From Bipolaris cookei (Eukaryota; Ascomycota; Dothideomycetes; Pleosporales; Pleosporaceae), in NCBI GenBank assembly GCA_002286855.1, contig NRSV01000004.1, positions 830,632 through 894,631 of the forward strand: a DNA stretch of 64,000 bases, read 5' to 3'. The position numbers were made by a program, and so were the translations under genes. Shown here piece after piece: positions 1 to 12,930 of the stretch. Under the pieces are notes generated by a model. It did not search any database and was not told the origin of the DNA. It was given only the letters and a program-made list of their open reading frames with translations. Every line of letters begins with the position of its first letter. The first letter of the stretch is position 1.

Positions 1-736
1 TTGGATGCCACACGCGAGCTATCAATGATTTTACCAGGAGGAAACGATTGTGCTGGGTTGAAGAACGTGATGGGACGCTGGTCAATTGCCCGTATGGCAC
101 GTTGAGGTTCTCTGGGAGTTTACTTGAACATGAGATTACGACGGTCTCTCTAACACCGGTTCGCGTCCTGCTGTGGACGCTTGCCTTTGACTGACCTGTC
201 ACCATGTGAACATGCGATAACGGAATCAAAAATGCTTCACGACAATCGCCCCTACCTTGCTGTTTGTGTGCGTGATGTCGCGTGATGTGGAATGGCATGA
301 CGAGGACTGAGCTCAGCTGAGGGAGGTGCTATGATCTAATAAAACGCTTCGTGTGAACTTGGTGTTAACCGAGAAATGATGGACGTTGGTGAAATGGCTT
401 GATCAAGATGAGAGAGCGCTAAAAGGTCAAAGGGCGTGTGCACATGTTCCTTGCGCATTTTGAAGATTGCCCAGTCTATGGCCTCACATGTGCATGCTTG
501 AGCATCTCTCGGTCATTGTGGATATGAACATTGAAAAGGCACAGATGCAGCTTCAATACTGGTATCATTAATATAAATTAGGAAAGAAGTATTGGGCAAG
601 GAAAACTTCCGTTCCTAAAGTATGCTTCTGAGAGAAGTGAACGACTGCCGAAAATAACCATCCACGCTTTGTGCGCACAGCGCTCCTGAACATAATAGCT
701 GAGCTCCTACTACAAAGTACCCAGAGGCTGGGATGA
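1..736. other. intergenic, left edge
   Basis: No coding region is recognised. Short open frames here lack any family motif and sit on the 3' side of the receptor gene. The stretch from about 560 to 736 is probably 3' UTR of that gene. Confidence 0.5.
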
Positions 737-2360
737 TCAAACCTTGCCATTGACCCAGAGGTAAGTTGACTCTGAATCACTCTTTTTGTCGTGCATGTCA
801 TGTCGTTGTTGATACACTTCGTGTGAGACAAAAACACCTTTACCCTCACTAGCCCGCCCGATAGGGGCGTCCTCGGTAGTCCAAACGTGGGCGTGCACAC
901 CAAGCGACGTGACTGGGGCCGACAATTTGCCTGTGTCATTGATTGCAATTTCAGTGATGTTGCGGTAATTGAATAACGGTAGCACAGGGGCACCAAGATT
1001 GGAACGAGCAAACCATCGCTTGAAGGAAAACGACCGTGTTGGCGTGGTAGATGATTCAGTCTGACCTTGGCTTCCCATGATCAGTGCGGTTTCGGCATCG
1101 CCGCTATGCGCAGCCTGGATGGAGTCAAGGGCGACAGAGTTGCTGCGAGGAAAGTCGGCGTATGCATCGCCAACTGAGGCTGTGGAATCAAATCTGGATG
1201 ACCAAAGTAAATTCTTTGCCTTGCAAGATACACTGCTGGTCCATGATTTGGCAGCTATAAAGCTCGAGGGTGATCGCTGCCCATTCCGGCTCGGCTTGTG
1301 CAGACTCGGCCATACTTTGCCTAGGCCCATGCTGACCATGATCTTTCTATAGAAGTTGTATGCATCAACGCCAGTGCCGAAGAGCAAAAAGACAATGTAC
1401 CCAGTAACTACCTGGATCCATTTGTCGTAGGAGACCTTGCCTTGCACTGGTACGTGAATGATGGTGTTGAATCTGACTGGGTCATGAACGTAGGACCAGG
1501 AGTACGATTCAGTTAGGACAAAAGAAGCTTCGACAGTGATGTAGATGGAATATGTGAGATAAACCAGGCTGATTGTCATGCTGAGAATGAAGAGTCGGAC
1601 GAAACGAGATGTTGTGGTGTTCTGAGCTACGACCAGACTATGGAACTCTTTTCGATAGCGATAGAGGCGATATACAAGTAAGACTGTTCAGGTGTGTTAA
1701 CAGCGACCTGTTCAATGTAGGGTTCTCATCGAAGGAAAAAGACTCACTCGACCAAAATGTGGCAAAGGTCATGGTAATCGGAAACCACATGATACTCAAG
1801 ACGAGGCTTGGCCATGAATTATCATAAGTAGATTGACAGCCCACGATGCCATAAATGGTGTAGCGGGCCGGTTGAACAACGTAGTAAACAATGACCAGGA
1901 TCATTGGGGCCCCCCAGCACCATATTAATTCCCAAATTTTCTCCATGACTCTGCTGCTACGACTGCTTGAGACGGTAATGTTCCGAGTGTCCATGACCCT
2001 AGCCAGCTTGCGTGTGATCATTGCCGCAGATGCTGCAACACCTACGTAGCTTGCAACCTGGATCCGCACATGGATATCACACCACACATTGCCATCCCAC
2101 CATTCGAGCAGATTGTCACGCGGCCATATGAGAGCGTTGATGGAGTTGAAGAAGTTGTGAAGGATGATCCATAGTACGTTTGAACCAGCGGCAACGTTGG
2201 CTTGTCGGAAGTGCCAGACCATTGCTGGGACGCAGAGTATCCATGCTGGGAAAGCGAGGGCTGGAAAAAGGATTGCTTGGGCGTAGATGGGAGCATCCAT
2301 CGAATACCCTTGCGGGTAGGCTGTGCCACTGGAGAGGACATCTACCGCCCTGGACAGCAT
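737..2360 (-). CDS. STE3: STE3-type pheromone receptor (a-factor-like GPCR)
   Basis: Seven-transmembrane receptor for the lipopeptide mating pheromone, expected in the plasma membrane upstream of a heterotrimeric G protein. Two exons, 2360-1748 and 1683-737, flank a 64-nt GTGAGT..CAG intron (1684-1747); the joined frame gives 519 residues. Family signs: CDIHVRIQVAS and GCQSTYDNSWPS in the first half, then across the splice LVYRLYRYRKEFHSLV and NTTTSRFVRLF, which are classic STE3 blocks. The first roughly 300 residues hold the seven hydrophobic segments. The last roughly 200 form a hydrophilic Ser/Thr-rich cytoplasmic tail, as in other filamentous fungi. The start at 2360 leaves only a short extracellular N-terminus, normal for the family. 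No mating-type idiomorph gene is visible nearby. Family assignment is firm; the exact start is less sure. Confidence 0.92.
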
Positions 2361-3822
2361 CGCTTAGGTTGTCAGTCTTGGAGGATAGGCAAATATGGGC
2401 GATGCTATGACACAAGAAATTTGTTAGGATGTGTCGAGTAAATTTATGAAAAGTTGAGATTGAGAAAAGTATAAGGGTGACGTAGATTATGGCAAGAGGT
2501 CCGTCTCAGGCCTCGCAGCTTTTGGGAGCTCATGCTGTGAGTGAGCGCAGCAGAGAACTCAATAGAGTGATTTGTTGTCTCAATCTTCAATAGTGGTCAA
2601 TAGCTGCTGTTGGATGACTTACGCTCACTGGAGTGGTAAAAGTCGTTCGTTTCGTTCCACAGCCATCTTGGCAGAGCCACTTGTCGAGTCGTTTGGATAC
2701 TTGTTCAAACAGATTGTTTCGTCGCCCAGACACAGGGGAATTCGGTGTGTGTGATGCCTGGTTGTAGTTGCAGAGTCGGTGATGATTATGGTGAGACTTT
2801 CACCAATCCACTTTTGGGTCTGAATAGGAAAAGTGACGACGACGGTACATTCTGAATAGGAATCCAGCAGATGGGAGGCGAGACATGTTTGTGATTATAA
2901 CTGAGGCAATGACAGAGAATTTCATGTACACTCCATGTGTTGAGTTCGCTTCTGTGGCTCAGTGCAGATCAGGGCGTACAGATAGCATTTATCCAAAGTA
3001 AGGGGTCCTGTCACGTCGAGCAGGGTTACCAGCTCCAAGGGGTAAAAATGTGTCCGTACTTATGTATAAGTAGTACATACAGCTTCCTGTTTTGTCAGAG
3101 TCCGAAGGCTGATGTCCTGGGGGAGATGGTGATTAGGGGAGTATCTCGGGAGGGCGGGGCAAGGTAGCAGAAGCAAAAAAAGAGATACTCGATTGAGTCA
3201 ATGGTGCTTGTGGCTTTGCATGGCTGTTTCCCACCAAGCACAGCTCACAGTGTTGCTTCTTCCCGTGTAGCGCGTTATGTGCAGGTGGTCCGACTGCAAC
3301 GTGACCAGGGTTGCGGCCGGATAATGCGTGGTTGCCGATGGTAGATGGGACGGGGATACGCGCAATCATCTGACCAGTCTGACGTTGAGAAGACGGCTGG
3401 ACCATTGGCGTCTCGATTGCCCGCGGAAAGCAAAATGACAGAAGTAAAGAGGCTCAATAGCAATGCCCGCTCTAGTTACATACATGTGTATGTATCCAAT
3501 ACACCATTGCGACTGCTCGTATCGGCGGGTACTAAGTATCGGATGACGTAAACCACCTGGGGAGATCCGAGGTGTCTTCCACTACCTACGGCAGACGACC
3601 GCCGGCCTGGCACATGGGAGACTCGTCCACGGCTTCAGCTATGCATTGCCAGCGCCTGTGCCCATTAGCAGGACCACATCGATACACATACCTGAACAGT
3701 GGCGGCTTTTTCCCGCCATCGTCCCGGGCATTTTGTCGGTTACGTTGTACATACATACTACATACGTACATAGATACACAACGCTTGCGTGTTGGCTAAC
3801 TTTCGCCTGCCACGCCTTCGCA
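2361..3822. other. intergenic, upstream of two divergent genes
   Basis: Shared upstream region of the receptor gene (-) and the coiled-coil membrane protein gene (+). Only short frames without family motifs are present. Near 3470-3500 and 3745-3775 there are short TACATA-rich runs. No promoter element can be assigned with confidence. Confidence 0.5.
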
Positions 3823-5256
3823 ATGGATGGCGCACCCTCATCCGAGAGCCATGCCATTCCTCCCCAGCTACGCCAGAGGATGCTGAACCGCGCTGCAACC
3901 TTTGGCGAGGGCATACAGCCGTCGACGCCGCCCGCCGCAGCCTCTCGCCGCCGCAGTTCTCTTGTGTCGGACCTCTCGGACACGCGACCCTCACTCTGGT
4001 CCTCGACAGACAACCTGCTGAGAACTGGTGCCAAGTATGACATGGACAGACGGGATGCCGCCTCGGATGAGCCTTCTCGGTGGATTGCGCTCCCCGTCGT
4101 GGCTGCGGTCGTGCCTGCCATTATCGGCTTGACGGTGGAGAATGGCGCCGTGATTGCGACAGATGTGCTGATATTGGTGCTGGCGGGTTGGTTCCTGCAC
4201 TGGAGTGTCAAAGTGCCATGGTAAGCTGCAGCCAGCCATTGCGGGCGGAAAGCGTGGACAGAGCGAGCTTCACTGACAGGACATAGGGACTGTTACCACG
4301 ATGCTCAGCAGAGACGATATATCAGCGATGAAGCCCACGACGATACGTACTACGGCATCATTCACGAAGTAAACGAAAACGACGTGCACGGCATAGCCGA
4401 GGGTGTTGGCGACGCAGCAAGCCAGGAGGCCGACATGAGCCCTGCGCCTTCAGTGGCATTGCCTGCACAGCAGGAAGCTCACGAGGCACTAAAGCGATCA
4501 GAGCTACTTGCGTTTGTTGGATGTTTTCTCGGTCCACTTCTCGGGGCACTCCTTATGCATACCGTACGAGGGCAGTTGATGCGCGCTGAAGGCATAGTCT
4601 CCGACGCCAACCTGAGCATCTTCTTACTCATCGCAGAGATCCCGCCTGTCAACCGCCTAATCAAAATGCGTACTGAGCGTATATTGCACCTCCAGCGCAT
4701 TGTGCGAGATGCGCCGAGGGGACCTATTCGACCCGCCGATGTGCAACAGCTCTCGAAGCGTATAGCCGAGCTTGAAAGCCGTCTCGACGGCGCGCCCTCT
4801 TCCAATAACAAGAATACCAACCAGATAGATGTGGAGAAACTCGGCACTGAAATCCGCCAGACCACTCAACTGCAACTCGATGCGCTCAATCGCGCAGTCA
4901 GACGATATGAGAAGCGCCATATGGCGCAATCCCTCCAGATCGAGGCTCGTTTTCAAGACCTGGAGGCTCGCCTTCAGGATACACTCGCGCTTGCTGCAGC
5001 TGCAGCCAGAACTGGCCACCGGCCAGGCATCATCACTGCAACACTTAGTTGGATAGCTGGGACAATTAGCAGCATATTGCAGCTGGTCTGGGATATCTCC
5101 ATGTATCCCTTCCGCACCGCTGCGATTGTTTTATCAGTCATCAAGTCGATGTTTGTCCCGGACAAACGACAGGCCAAACCGCGAGCAAAGGGAGGGCAGG
5201 TCAATGGACATACGTCGATATCATCGAGTAGGATGCAGTCCAAAGTTGGGCGATGA
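3823..5256 (+). CDS. conserved-looking membrane protein with coiled coil, function unknown
   Basis: Two exons, 3823-4220 and 4287-5256, joined by a 66-nt GTAAGC..TAG intron; the splice completes a Trp codon and gives 455 residues. The N-terminus (1-85) is Ser/Arg-rich and hydrophilic. Residues about 86-126 form a hydrophobic hairpin, and a further hydrophobic segment lies near 205-225. About 265-370 is a charged helical, probably coiled-coil, stretch rich in Glu, Arg and Gln. About 380-425 is again hydrophobic and amphipathic, followed by a basic tail. The start at 3823 was chosen because upstream in-frame codons are low-complexity; 3646 is an alternative ATG. I do not recognise the family. 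The topology suggests an organelle or ER membrane protein, but that is inference only. Confidence 0.75.
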
Positions 5257-5747
5257 AAGTGTGTAATTACTAATTTCTTTGGATATCCTATCAAATATAA
5301 GTTTGCTCATCTACCCTATCCCCGGTCTTTTGTTTGCACGAGATAAACGTATCGTGTCGGTCCTTTGTTAGTGCCAGGCCTAGGTGAGCGATGCGACGTT
5401 ACATGGCATTGTCAATTGTCAATAGTCATGCTATCTTCCGGCTCCGTCCGATCCAGTAAGCCGACATGCAGGTACTGAGCGGCTCTTTCTAAGGCGAGCG
5501 ACGGAGATAGCTGGAGACGTTGCTGTCTGTTCAACGTGGTACCCCGCCCCCACCTACATGGCCTATCGGAGCCGAACACGGAGGGAGGTGTCACATTGCC
5601 ATTACAATAGTAACAATATGTACATCTTCTGGGTCGCTCTTTGCATTTTTTCATTCCAAGATTTTTACTCTTTCTCCTCGACCCAGGGCCGTATTTGTTG
5701 TTGACAGACAAGAGACAGCCGAAAGTCATACTACATACAACTCGATC
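5257..5747. other. intergenic
   Basis: 3' UTR of the preceding gene and 5' leader of the hydrolase gene. Positions 5630-5690 are pyrimidine-rich, as is common before fungal start codons. Nothing else is recognised. Confidence 0.5.
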
Positions 5748-6944
5748 ATGACGCTGAAATCAGATGTGACCATAGATGCGTCCAAGTTTGATCGCAGTAC
5801 CATCGATAAGCAGACGCTGGAGTTTAATGACAGACTGATCAAGATATGGGCAGATGGACCAAGATGGTACGAGGTATGCATCGATATCCCCTTCCACTTC
5901 TCATTAGTTTTTTGACTATGGGTCTTACATGCAAAAAAAAGGTTGGTGCTGCAGAATACCGAAAGATGAGATGGGAAGGCAAGACGCCATTGCCAAAACC
6001 CATTGTTCTCCCTGAAGGTGTCAACGGAGCGCTGCCTTCGCGAGAAGCCGGAAGAGAGATTCCGTACCGTGTCTTCAAGCCGAGCAGCGGCAAGAGCAAT
6101 GGGATTCACATGCACATCCATGGTGGCGGATGGGTTTTGATGAGCGAGGCTTAGTAGGTTCATGATATTTTCTTGTGCCGCTTAGCAAACAGAAGAAGCT
6201 GACCATTTTGCGCAGCCAAGATCCGTATCTCAAGTACATGGCCGACCATTTTGATGTTACAGTAGTGTCAATTGGATACCGACTTGCGCCCGAGGACCCC
6301 TGGCCTGCAGGCACAGAAGACTGTTATGACGCCGCTGAATGGCTAGTGAAAAACGGACCAACAGTCTTTGGCGGAGAGTTGATGTTTACAGGTGGTGAAG
6401 TATGGATATCCTCAAATCATCCCAAGCAAGCCAAAGCTTGAAAGCTGACAAATGTATCCAGTCTGCTGGGGGTCATCTTGCCTGTCTAGTTGCCTTGCAT
6501 CTGCTGGAAACAATGCCAGAGTTTGCATTCAAAGGCTTACTCCTTCATTTTGGCTGCTTTGACATGTCCTCATTCCTACCACACGTCTTACACCACGAGA
6601 CACATCTAGTAATCGACCACGACATCATGAAATCCTACATTGACGCTTTGCTCCCTAACACGACGGAAGAGCAGCGTCGCGACCCTTCGATAAGCCCATT
6701 TTGGGCTGATTTGAGGGGAAAGAAGTTGCCGCCTGCGCTGTTTACGTGTGGAAGTGAAGATCCGCTACTAGATGATAGTGTCATGATGGGTAGCAAGTGG
6801 GCCATGTGGGGGAATGAAAGTGTGGTCAAGATCTATCACGGGGCGCCGCATGGGTTCATCGGGTTTCCGCCCGGCACAATCAAGGCGGTTCAAGATGCAT
6901 TGGATGATACAGAGGCGTTTGTGAGGGCGAAGAGAGGGTCATAG
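5748..6944 (+). CDS. alpha/beta hydrolase fold-3 esterase (HSL family)
   Basis: Carboxylic-ester hydrolase of the hormone-sensitive-lipase group; substrate unknown. Four exons, 5748-5873, 5942-6153, 6216-6399 and 6462-6944, with three GT..AG introns of 62-68 nt; the phases fit and give 334 residues. The HGGGW oxyanion-hole motif is at about residues 102-106 and the nucleophile elbow GESAG at 173-177 (Ser175). Asp274 in GSEDPLL and His304 in GAPHGF complete the triad. The nucleophile motif is built across the third splice junction, which supports that join. There is no signal peptide, so a cytosolic enzyme is likely. It lies 423 bp upstream of the P5B ATPase on the same strand without an obvious functional link. 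Confidence 0.9.
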
Positions 6945-7367
6945 GGTGTTGCAGTAGATAGTTGCTGGTTGGCCAAATCAGAGTACTGCTAACACATGCT
7001 TGTTCCCACAATGTCGCTCAACTGCCAGTCCCAGATAGTTAGAGAATGAGCAATATGGGTCGAGACGAAACGCGTCTCGCTATAACCGTGGCTTGCAGTT
7101 TGCAGATATTTGTTCTTTTTGCAGGCCATGTTAAATGGCATTACTATGGTGGTGTCGGGATCAAAGCACCATAAGCGGAGGCTGGGCCCTGACTAGCGGA
7201 AGTAACCGTGTTTCGTCATAGCTAGCAAAGCACGGCCGACTATTATCCTCCAACTCAGCCGAACCGAGACGCGACCTGGAAAACTTGGTGTCTCTTTCTT
7301 CCCCTCTCTCCCTCATGCGCGCCATGGCCAGATAGCCCAACAAAAAGAAAACTCTTCCAACGTCATC
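6945..7367. other. intergenic, ATPase promoter region
   Basis: Contains a pyrimidine-rich stretch at 7285-7320 shortly before the ATPase start. No other element is recognised. Confidence 0.45.
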
Positions 7368-10300
7368 ATGGCAGACAGTGAGAGTCCTGACCGGCGGTCG
7401 TCTCGGAGGAGCGGCATGTACCGCCGTGGCTCCCATATCAGCGAGTATGTGCTGCAGGCAGCTCGAGGCCATGCGCGACTAATTGGTCTAGGGCAAGCTT
7501 CATGGAAGATGTCGAAATGGCCCAAGATGAGGTATACGAACTCGCGCCCATGGCCCCTCCCCGTCCCCCGTACAAGCCTCGCAGTGATAAGAAGCCTAGC
7601 CAGCAGCTGACGCCCAAAACAATCCAGGTCTTCTCCGGTCCCATGAGCGAGAGCGTCCCTACGAGTGTATCTGGATTCCGACACCGCCGTTCGCGCGCAG
7701 ACTCTAGCGCCAGTCTGACAAGTTTTGCATTTTACGACGAAGAACAGGATTCGGGTGAGGGTACTGAGGACGAGGATAGCGCCATACTGGAAGATGGAGA
7801 GAGCATATACAATGGCTACGCCGAGGAGAATGGCGAAGAAACGGAGGATCTCGAGGCAGGCCTGTCGTCGTCCTCGCCCTCACCCTCTCCATCACGGCGC
7901 AAGTCGAGTGGTGGCAGCAGGAAATCATCGGAGCGGCCGCTACTGCGAAGGCGCTCGTCGACAGGCAGCGCGGGCTCGGGCGCCGACTGGAGAGGACGCA
8001 GGTCGAACCAGAAGATCTATATCATGACCGAAGATCTGACCATTGTCGTTGCTGGCTTCAAGACGTCGCCCTTTGGCTACGCCCTGTATGCGCTGCTGTG
8101 CGCCCTCACACTGGGTCTCGGCTGGCTCATGTTCAGATGGTTGCCGCGATGGAGGGTAGCCATTGTGGGAAAGAGTGCGCCCTTGAAAGAGTGCGACTGG
8201 GTTGTCGTCGAGAACCAATGGGGAGAGTTTGCGGTGCAGAACATCAACTCCCAGACCTACGGACGCTCGCTATCCACCGTCTTCGGAGACCCTGAAAAAA
8301 GCCGTCCGAGAGAATGGGATGAAGACGACGATCCGCTCATTCGCGAGCTGCGATGCTTGGACTACCGCTACATCCGCTTCGTCTACCACCCCATCAAGGA
8401 CAAATATGTGCTGGCCAATACCTGGAAAGACCCCAGCTGGACCGATGTCCTGGCTCTCCGTGAGGGTCTCGACAACGATGAGCGCGACTATCGGGAGTTA
8501 GTTTTTGGCAAAAACATGATCGACATCGCTGAGAAGACGGTCGGCCAGCTTTTAGTCGACGAGGTTTTTCATCCCTTCTATGTTTTCCAGATTGCCAGTT
8601 TGATCCTCTGGTCTCTCGACGAGTACTACTACTACGCCTGTGCCATCTTCATCATTTCTGCCGTTAGTATCGTCACGACACTATTGGAGACCAAGGCTTC
8701 CATGAGGCGCCTGCGCGAAGTGTCCAAGTTCGAATGCGAAGTGCGTGTGTTGCGCAGTGGCTTCTGGACGCACCTCGATTCTGCCGAACTCGTACCTGGA
8801 GACGTTTACGAAGTCACTGATCCTGCACTTATGCAGCTCCCATGCGACAGTTTACTCTTGTCCGGAGACTGCATCGTCAACGAAAGCATGCTGACCGGCG
8901 AGTCTATTCCCGTGTCCAAAATCCCCGTCACAAACCAGTCACTGGATCTGTTGGATCTTAGCGCTTCCACCGTTCATCCAGAGGTTGCTCGTCACATGTT
9001 GTTCAGTGGAACCAAGATCATCCGCGCCCGCAGACCGCATGAAGACCATGTGGATGATGAGGCAGCCGCATTGGCCATGGTTGTCCGGACTGGCTTCAAC
9101 ACCACCAAGGGCGCGTTAGTCAGGTCAATGCTGTTTCCCAAGCCTTCGGGTTTCAAGTTCTACCGCGACTCTTTCCGGTACATCTCCGTCATGGCTATGA
9201 TTGCTATGATTGGTTTTGTTGCTTCATTTATCAACTTTGTCCATCTCGGCCTTGAATGGCACTTGATTGTTGTACGCGCGCTCGACTTGATTACCATTGT
9301 TGTCCCTCCCGCTCTTCCGGCCACTCTCACTATCGGTACGAGCTTTGCACTTTCGCGGTTAAAACAGAAGCAGATCTTCTGTATCAGCCCGCAAAGAGTC
9401 AACGTCGGTGGCAAGCTTGACGTCGTCTGCTTTGACAAGACTGGAACACTCACCGAAGAGGGCCTAGATGTGCTGGGTGTCCGTGTAGTTGAGCGGCCCC
9501 GCAATAGGTTTAGCGAGCTTCTTCCGGACTCTTATGACATCTTGCCAGTGTCGCAGCATGATCGTGACCCAACTGTCGAATATCACGCCCACAAAACCAT
9601 CCTCTATACCATGGCTACTTGTCACTCATTACGCAAGATTGATAACGAACTAGTTGGCGACCCATTGGACGTCAAGATGTTTGACTTCACTGGCTGGAGC
9701 TATGAAGAAGGCGAGCAAAACGGTAATTCGGGCGATGAAGATCCTGAACAGAAACTGTCGCCGTCCGTTGCTCGTCCACCACCAGGCCGTGAGTATGACA
9801 TCGACGACGTTGAATATGAGGCCAACCGAAAGCAAGTGGAGCTTGGCGTCATCAAATCATTTGAGTTTGTCTCGCAACTCCGGAGAGCCAGTGTTATTGT
9901 ACGGCAATTCGGGTCAAAGAGCGGACAAGTCTACGTCAAGGGTGCACCTGAAGTCATGAAAGAGATCTGCCGTCCCGACAGCTTCCCCACCGATTACGAA
10001 GAGCTCCTCGCTTTTTACACGCACCGTGGATTTCGCGTCATCGCCTGTGCTACCAAGACAATTCCAAAACTCAACTGGCTCAAGACTCAAAAGATGAAGA
10101 GAGAAGAGGCTGAAAGTGGCCTTGACTTTGTCGGTTTTATCATTTTTGAAAACAAGCTCAAGGACAGCACGGCTCCAGTCATCGAAGAGCTTGAGCGCGC
10201 CAATATTCGCAAGGTCATGTGTACTGGTGATAACATCCTCACTGCCATCAGTGTTGCTCGTGAATGCGGCCTGATCAACAAGACGGCCCATTGCTTTGTC

Positions 10301-11527
10301 CCTCACTTTGCAGAAGGCGATTCACGCACCGCCTTGTCGAAGCTTAGTTGGGAAAGTGTAGATGACCCAGTTTTCAAGCTCGATGATACCACGCTCAAGC
10401 CTCTTCCACCGCCACCTGAGGCCGATGTGTCCCTCCCGTATGACATTTCTAACCTGCGCAACTACAGCTTGGCAGTAAGTGGTGACGTCTTCCGCTGGAT
10501 TGTCGATTTCGCATCCGAATCCGTGCTCCGTGAGATGCTTGTCTGTGGCCAGGTCTTCGCCCGTATGTCGCCCGACGAGAAGCATGAACTGGTTGAGAAA
10601 TTGCAGTCCATTGACTACTGCGTCGGCTTTTGCGGTGATGGTGCAAACGACTGTGGAGCGCTCAAAGCCGCTGACGTGGGCATCTCTCTTTCCGAGGCTG
10701 AAGCGTCAGTTGCCGCTCCATTTACCTCCCGACAATTTGACATTAGCTGTGTGCCTCAGGTCATCAAAGAGGGTCGCGCAGCGCTTGTAACAAGCTTCAG
10801 CTGCTTCAAGTATATGAGCTTGTACAGCGCGATACAGTTTTGCTCAGTCTCCTTTCTGTATGCCAGCGCTAGCAATCTCGGCGACTTCCAGTTCCTCTTT
10901 ATCGACCTCTTGCTTATCCTCCCCATTGCCATCTTCATGGGTTGGTCTGGTGCATACCCTATTCTCAGCCGCAAACGCCCAACTGCAAATCTGGTGTCCC
11001 GCAAGGTGCTTACCCCACTGCTCGGACAAATGATCCTTTGCATCCTGGCTCAGTTCATTGCGTTCCACTTTGTTCAGAAACAGGAGTGGTACATGCCACC
11101 GGTCATTGACAAGAACCACAGCAACTCGCTGAATTCGCAAAACACCGCCCTCTTCTTGACGAGCTGTTTCCAATACATTCTCTCGGCTGTTGTGCTCAGC
11201 GTGGGCAAACCCTATCGCGAACCAATGTCCCGCAATCTCCCCTTTATCACAACCATCTTTGTCACGCTTGCCATCACCCTGTATATGCTGTTCGATCCCG
11301 CCAAGTGGGTCATGCAAGCCATGGAACTTACCTATATGGACATCCCGTTCAAAGTGTTCATCCTCACTTTGGGCTTGGGCAACTTTGCCCTCGCATACGT
11401 GAGCGAGAGGGTGCTTTTCCCCGGTCTAGCCAAATGGATTGGTGTGGCCAAAGTAAAGCTTGGGGGCAAGGGCATGCAGAAGAAGAGAAAAGAGTACAAG
11501 ATTATCGCTGAGAACATGCGCATGTAA
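7368..11527 (+). CDS. YPK9: P5B-type cation-transporting ATPase (Ypk9/ATP13A2-like)
   Basis: Large P-type ATPase of the P5B subgroup. Family members reside in the vacuole/lysosome membrane and are linked to polyamine and heavy-metal handling. Exon 1 (7368-7444) and exon 2 (7492-11527) are joined over a 47-nt GTATGT..TAG intron, giving 1370 residues; without exon 1 the protein would start 29 residues later. Visible motifs: an acidic and Ser-rich cytoplasmic N-terminus, the P5B N-terminal membrane segment, LTGES in the actuator domain, PPALPATLTIG in the ion-binding helix (PPALP is diagnostic of P5B), the phosphorylation site DKTGTLTEEG near residue 674, KGAPEVM, and GDGANDCGAL in the hinge. 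About ten hydrophobic segments are present. The length is normal for fungal homologs. No lesion is seen. Confidence 0.95.
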
Positions 11528-12930
11528 ATTAATCTAGCGAGTATGTAAATCCCACAATATTTGAGATGAAGAGTGAAAAGGATAGAGGGTAGGTTTTTTG
11601 ATGTTTTTTTTTGCCGTGTTGGATATAGAGGCGTTGATGAAAGATTTGGGGGGGGGGGGGGTTTATACATGTGTTTTTATGTTCTGTTGGCTAAATGAAG
11701 AAAATTTTAGTAGCATTTGTATTTGTCGTATTGTTCACGCCCATTGTTGGCACGGTAAAGGCCTTAATTGAGTCAAACAACTGCAGTTGCATAAACCACT
11801 AAAATGAAGACTTGACTGATTCGACTAGCTACTGGGCTATCGACGTAGCTATATACTCAACAGTAGCAGGCAAGGCTGCAACTGCTGAAACGTGTTCCCC
11901 TGCTGAGATGTGTATGCCCTTGCTGACACTTGCATGCCCGTAGCAAGACCGAGGTAAGACTGGTGTCATCAGCTCGATTCCAATATATGTCCCAACACCC
12001 ATGTTATCTGAACTTCATTCGATCTACACCAATTCGAATGTAACTACGTAGATACTCGTGAGCCTCACCAGGTTGCACGTCTTATATAGCCTTAGCGCTG
12101 AGAAAGGATGTTAAGCCAAAATCATAATAATGATAATGATAACAATAATCTGCACTTCATATTCCGGCACTCTTCTCCTATTTACGTGTGGTAGCGCATC
12201 GATTAAGTGCATCCTAAATATTTTACTAGGATGCGTATATTGACCAAAAGTTGGATGGGCGACAGTAGTGTCCTAGATAAGATTGACATGTATCTTCGTA
12301 GAATCATCCATGACATTTTTTTTCTTCTTCTCTTCTTTCATCTCACAAGAACAAGAACCACACGTCAAATAGGTTAAGCAAAGAATTTCAGTGGGGTATC
12401 TAATTTGTATTTTTCTGCTATCCGCTTGCTTCTTGCTGCTTAACTATACATGCATGTACACATCGCAGTTGGCCAGCCTAGCCAAGACCCTTGATTTGGG
12501 GTATGCAGAGGAATAACTAGAAGAGTGGAAAACGAAGAAGCAGAGGAAAGAAAAGAATAAGTACATGCGCGAAAAACGCCCCCTCTCGCTATCCTGTTTG
12601 CGTACTCCTTGAATTTTTTTCGTAACGTCATTAAATGTGATGGTTACTGTGCCCGTCTCTTTTTCGTCCCCGCCTCCCAGCAATCATCTCTAGGAACGAA
12701 AATCTCGCCAATCTGCCCGCTCCTATGACAAAAGACATGCTCGTCTCTCTAAGAAACCTCAAGAACTTGGAGAACAAAAAAAAACATTTTGTTTTCTCGG
12801 GATTTCGGAAATTCACCACCTTATGCTGCAAGAACGAAAGAAAGCTCCGTGCCGTCGGGCCTACCAGTGTGGAAAGAGTTGCAAGCCGAAAGACCAAGGC
12901 AAGATAAAGGAAATGACAAGAATCACTGGC
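11528..12930. other. intergenic between convergent genes
   Basis: AT-rich region between the 3' ends of the ATPase (+) and the heat-shock factor (-). It has a 13-G run at about 11649-11661 and a short ATAATGATAATGATAACAAT repeat near 12124-12147. No coding potential is recognised. Confidence 0.55.
11649..11661 (+). repeat. poly-G tract (13 G)
   Basis: Uninterrupted G homopolymer about 120 bp downstream of the ATPase stop codon, in the expected 3' UTR or just past it. It is prone to length polymorphism and sequencing error. Confidence 0.9.

Noticed and set aside
3639..4211. 190-codon minus-strand frame
   Set aside because: Shadow of the membrane-protein gene on the plus strand; no family motif.
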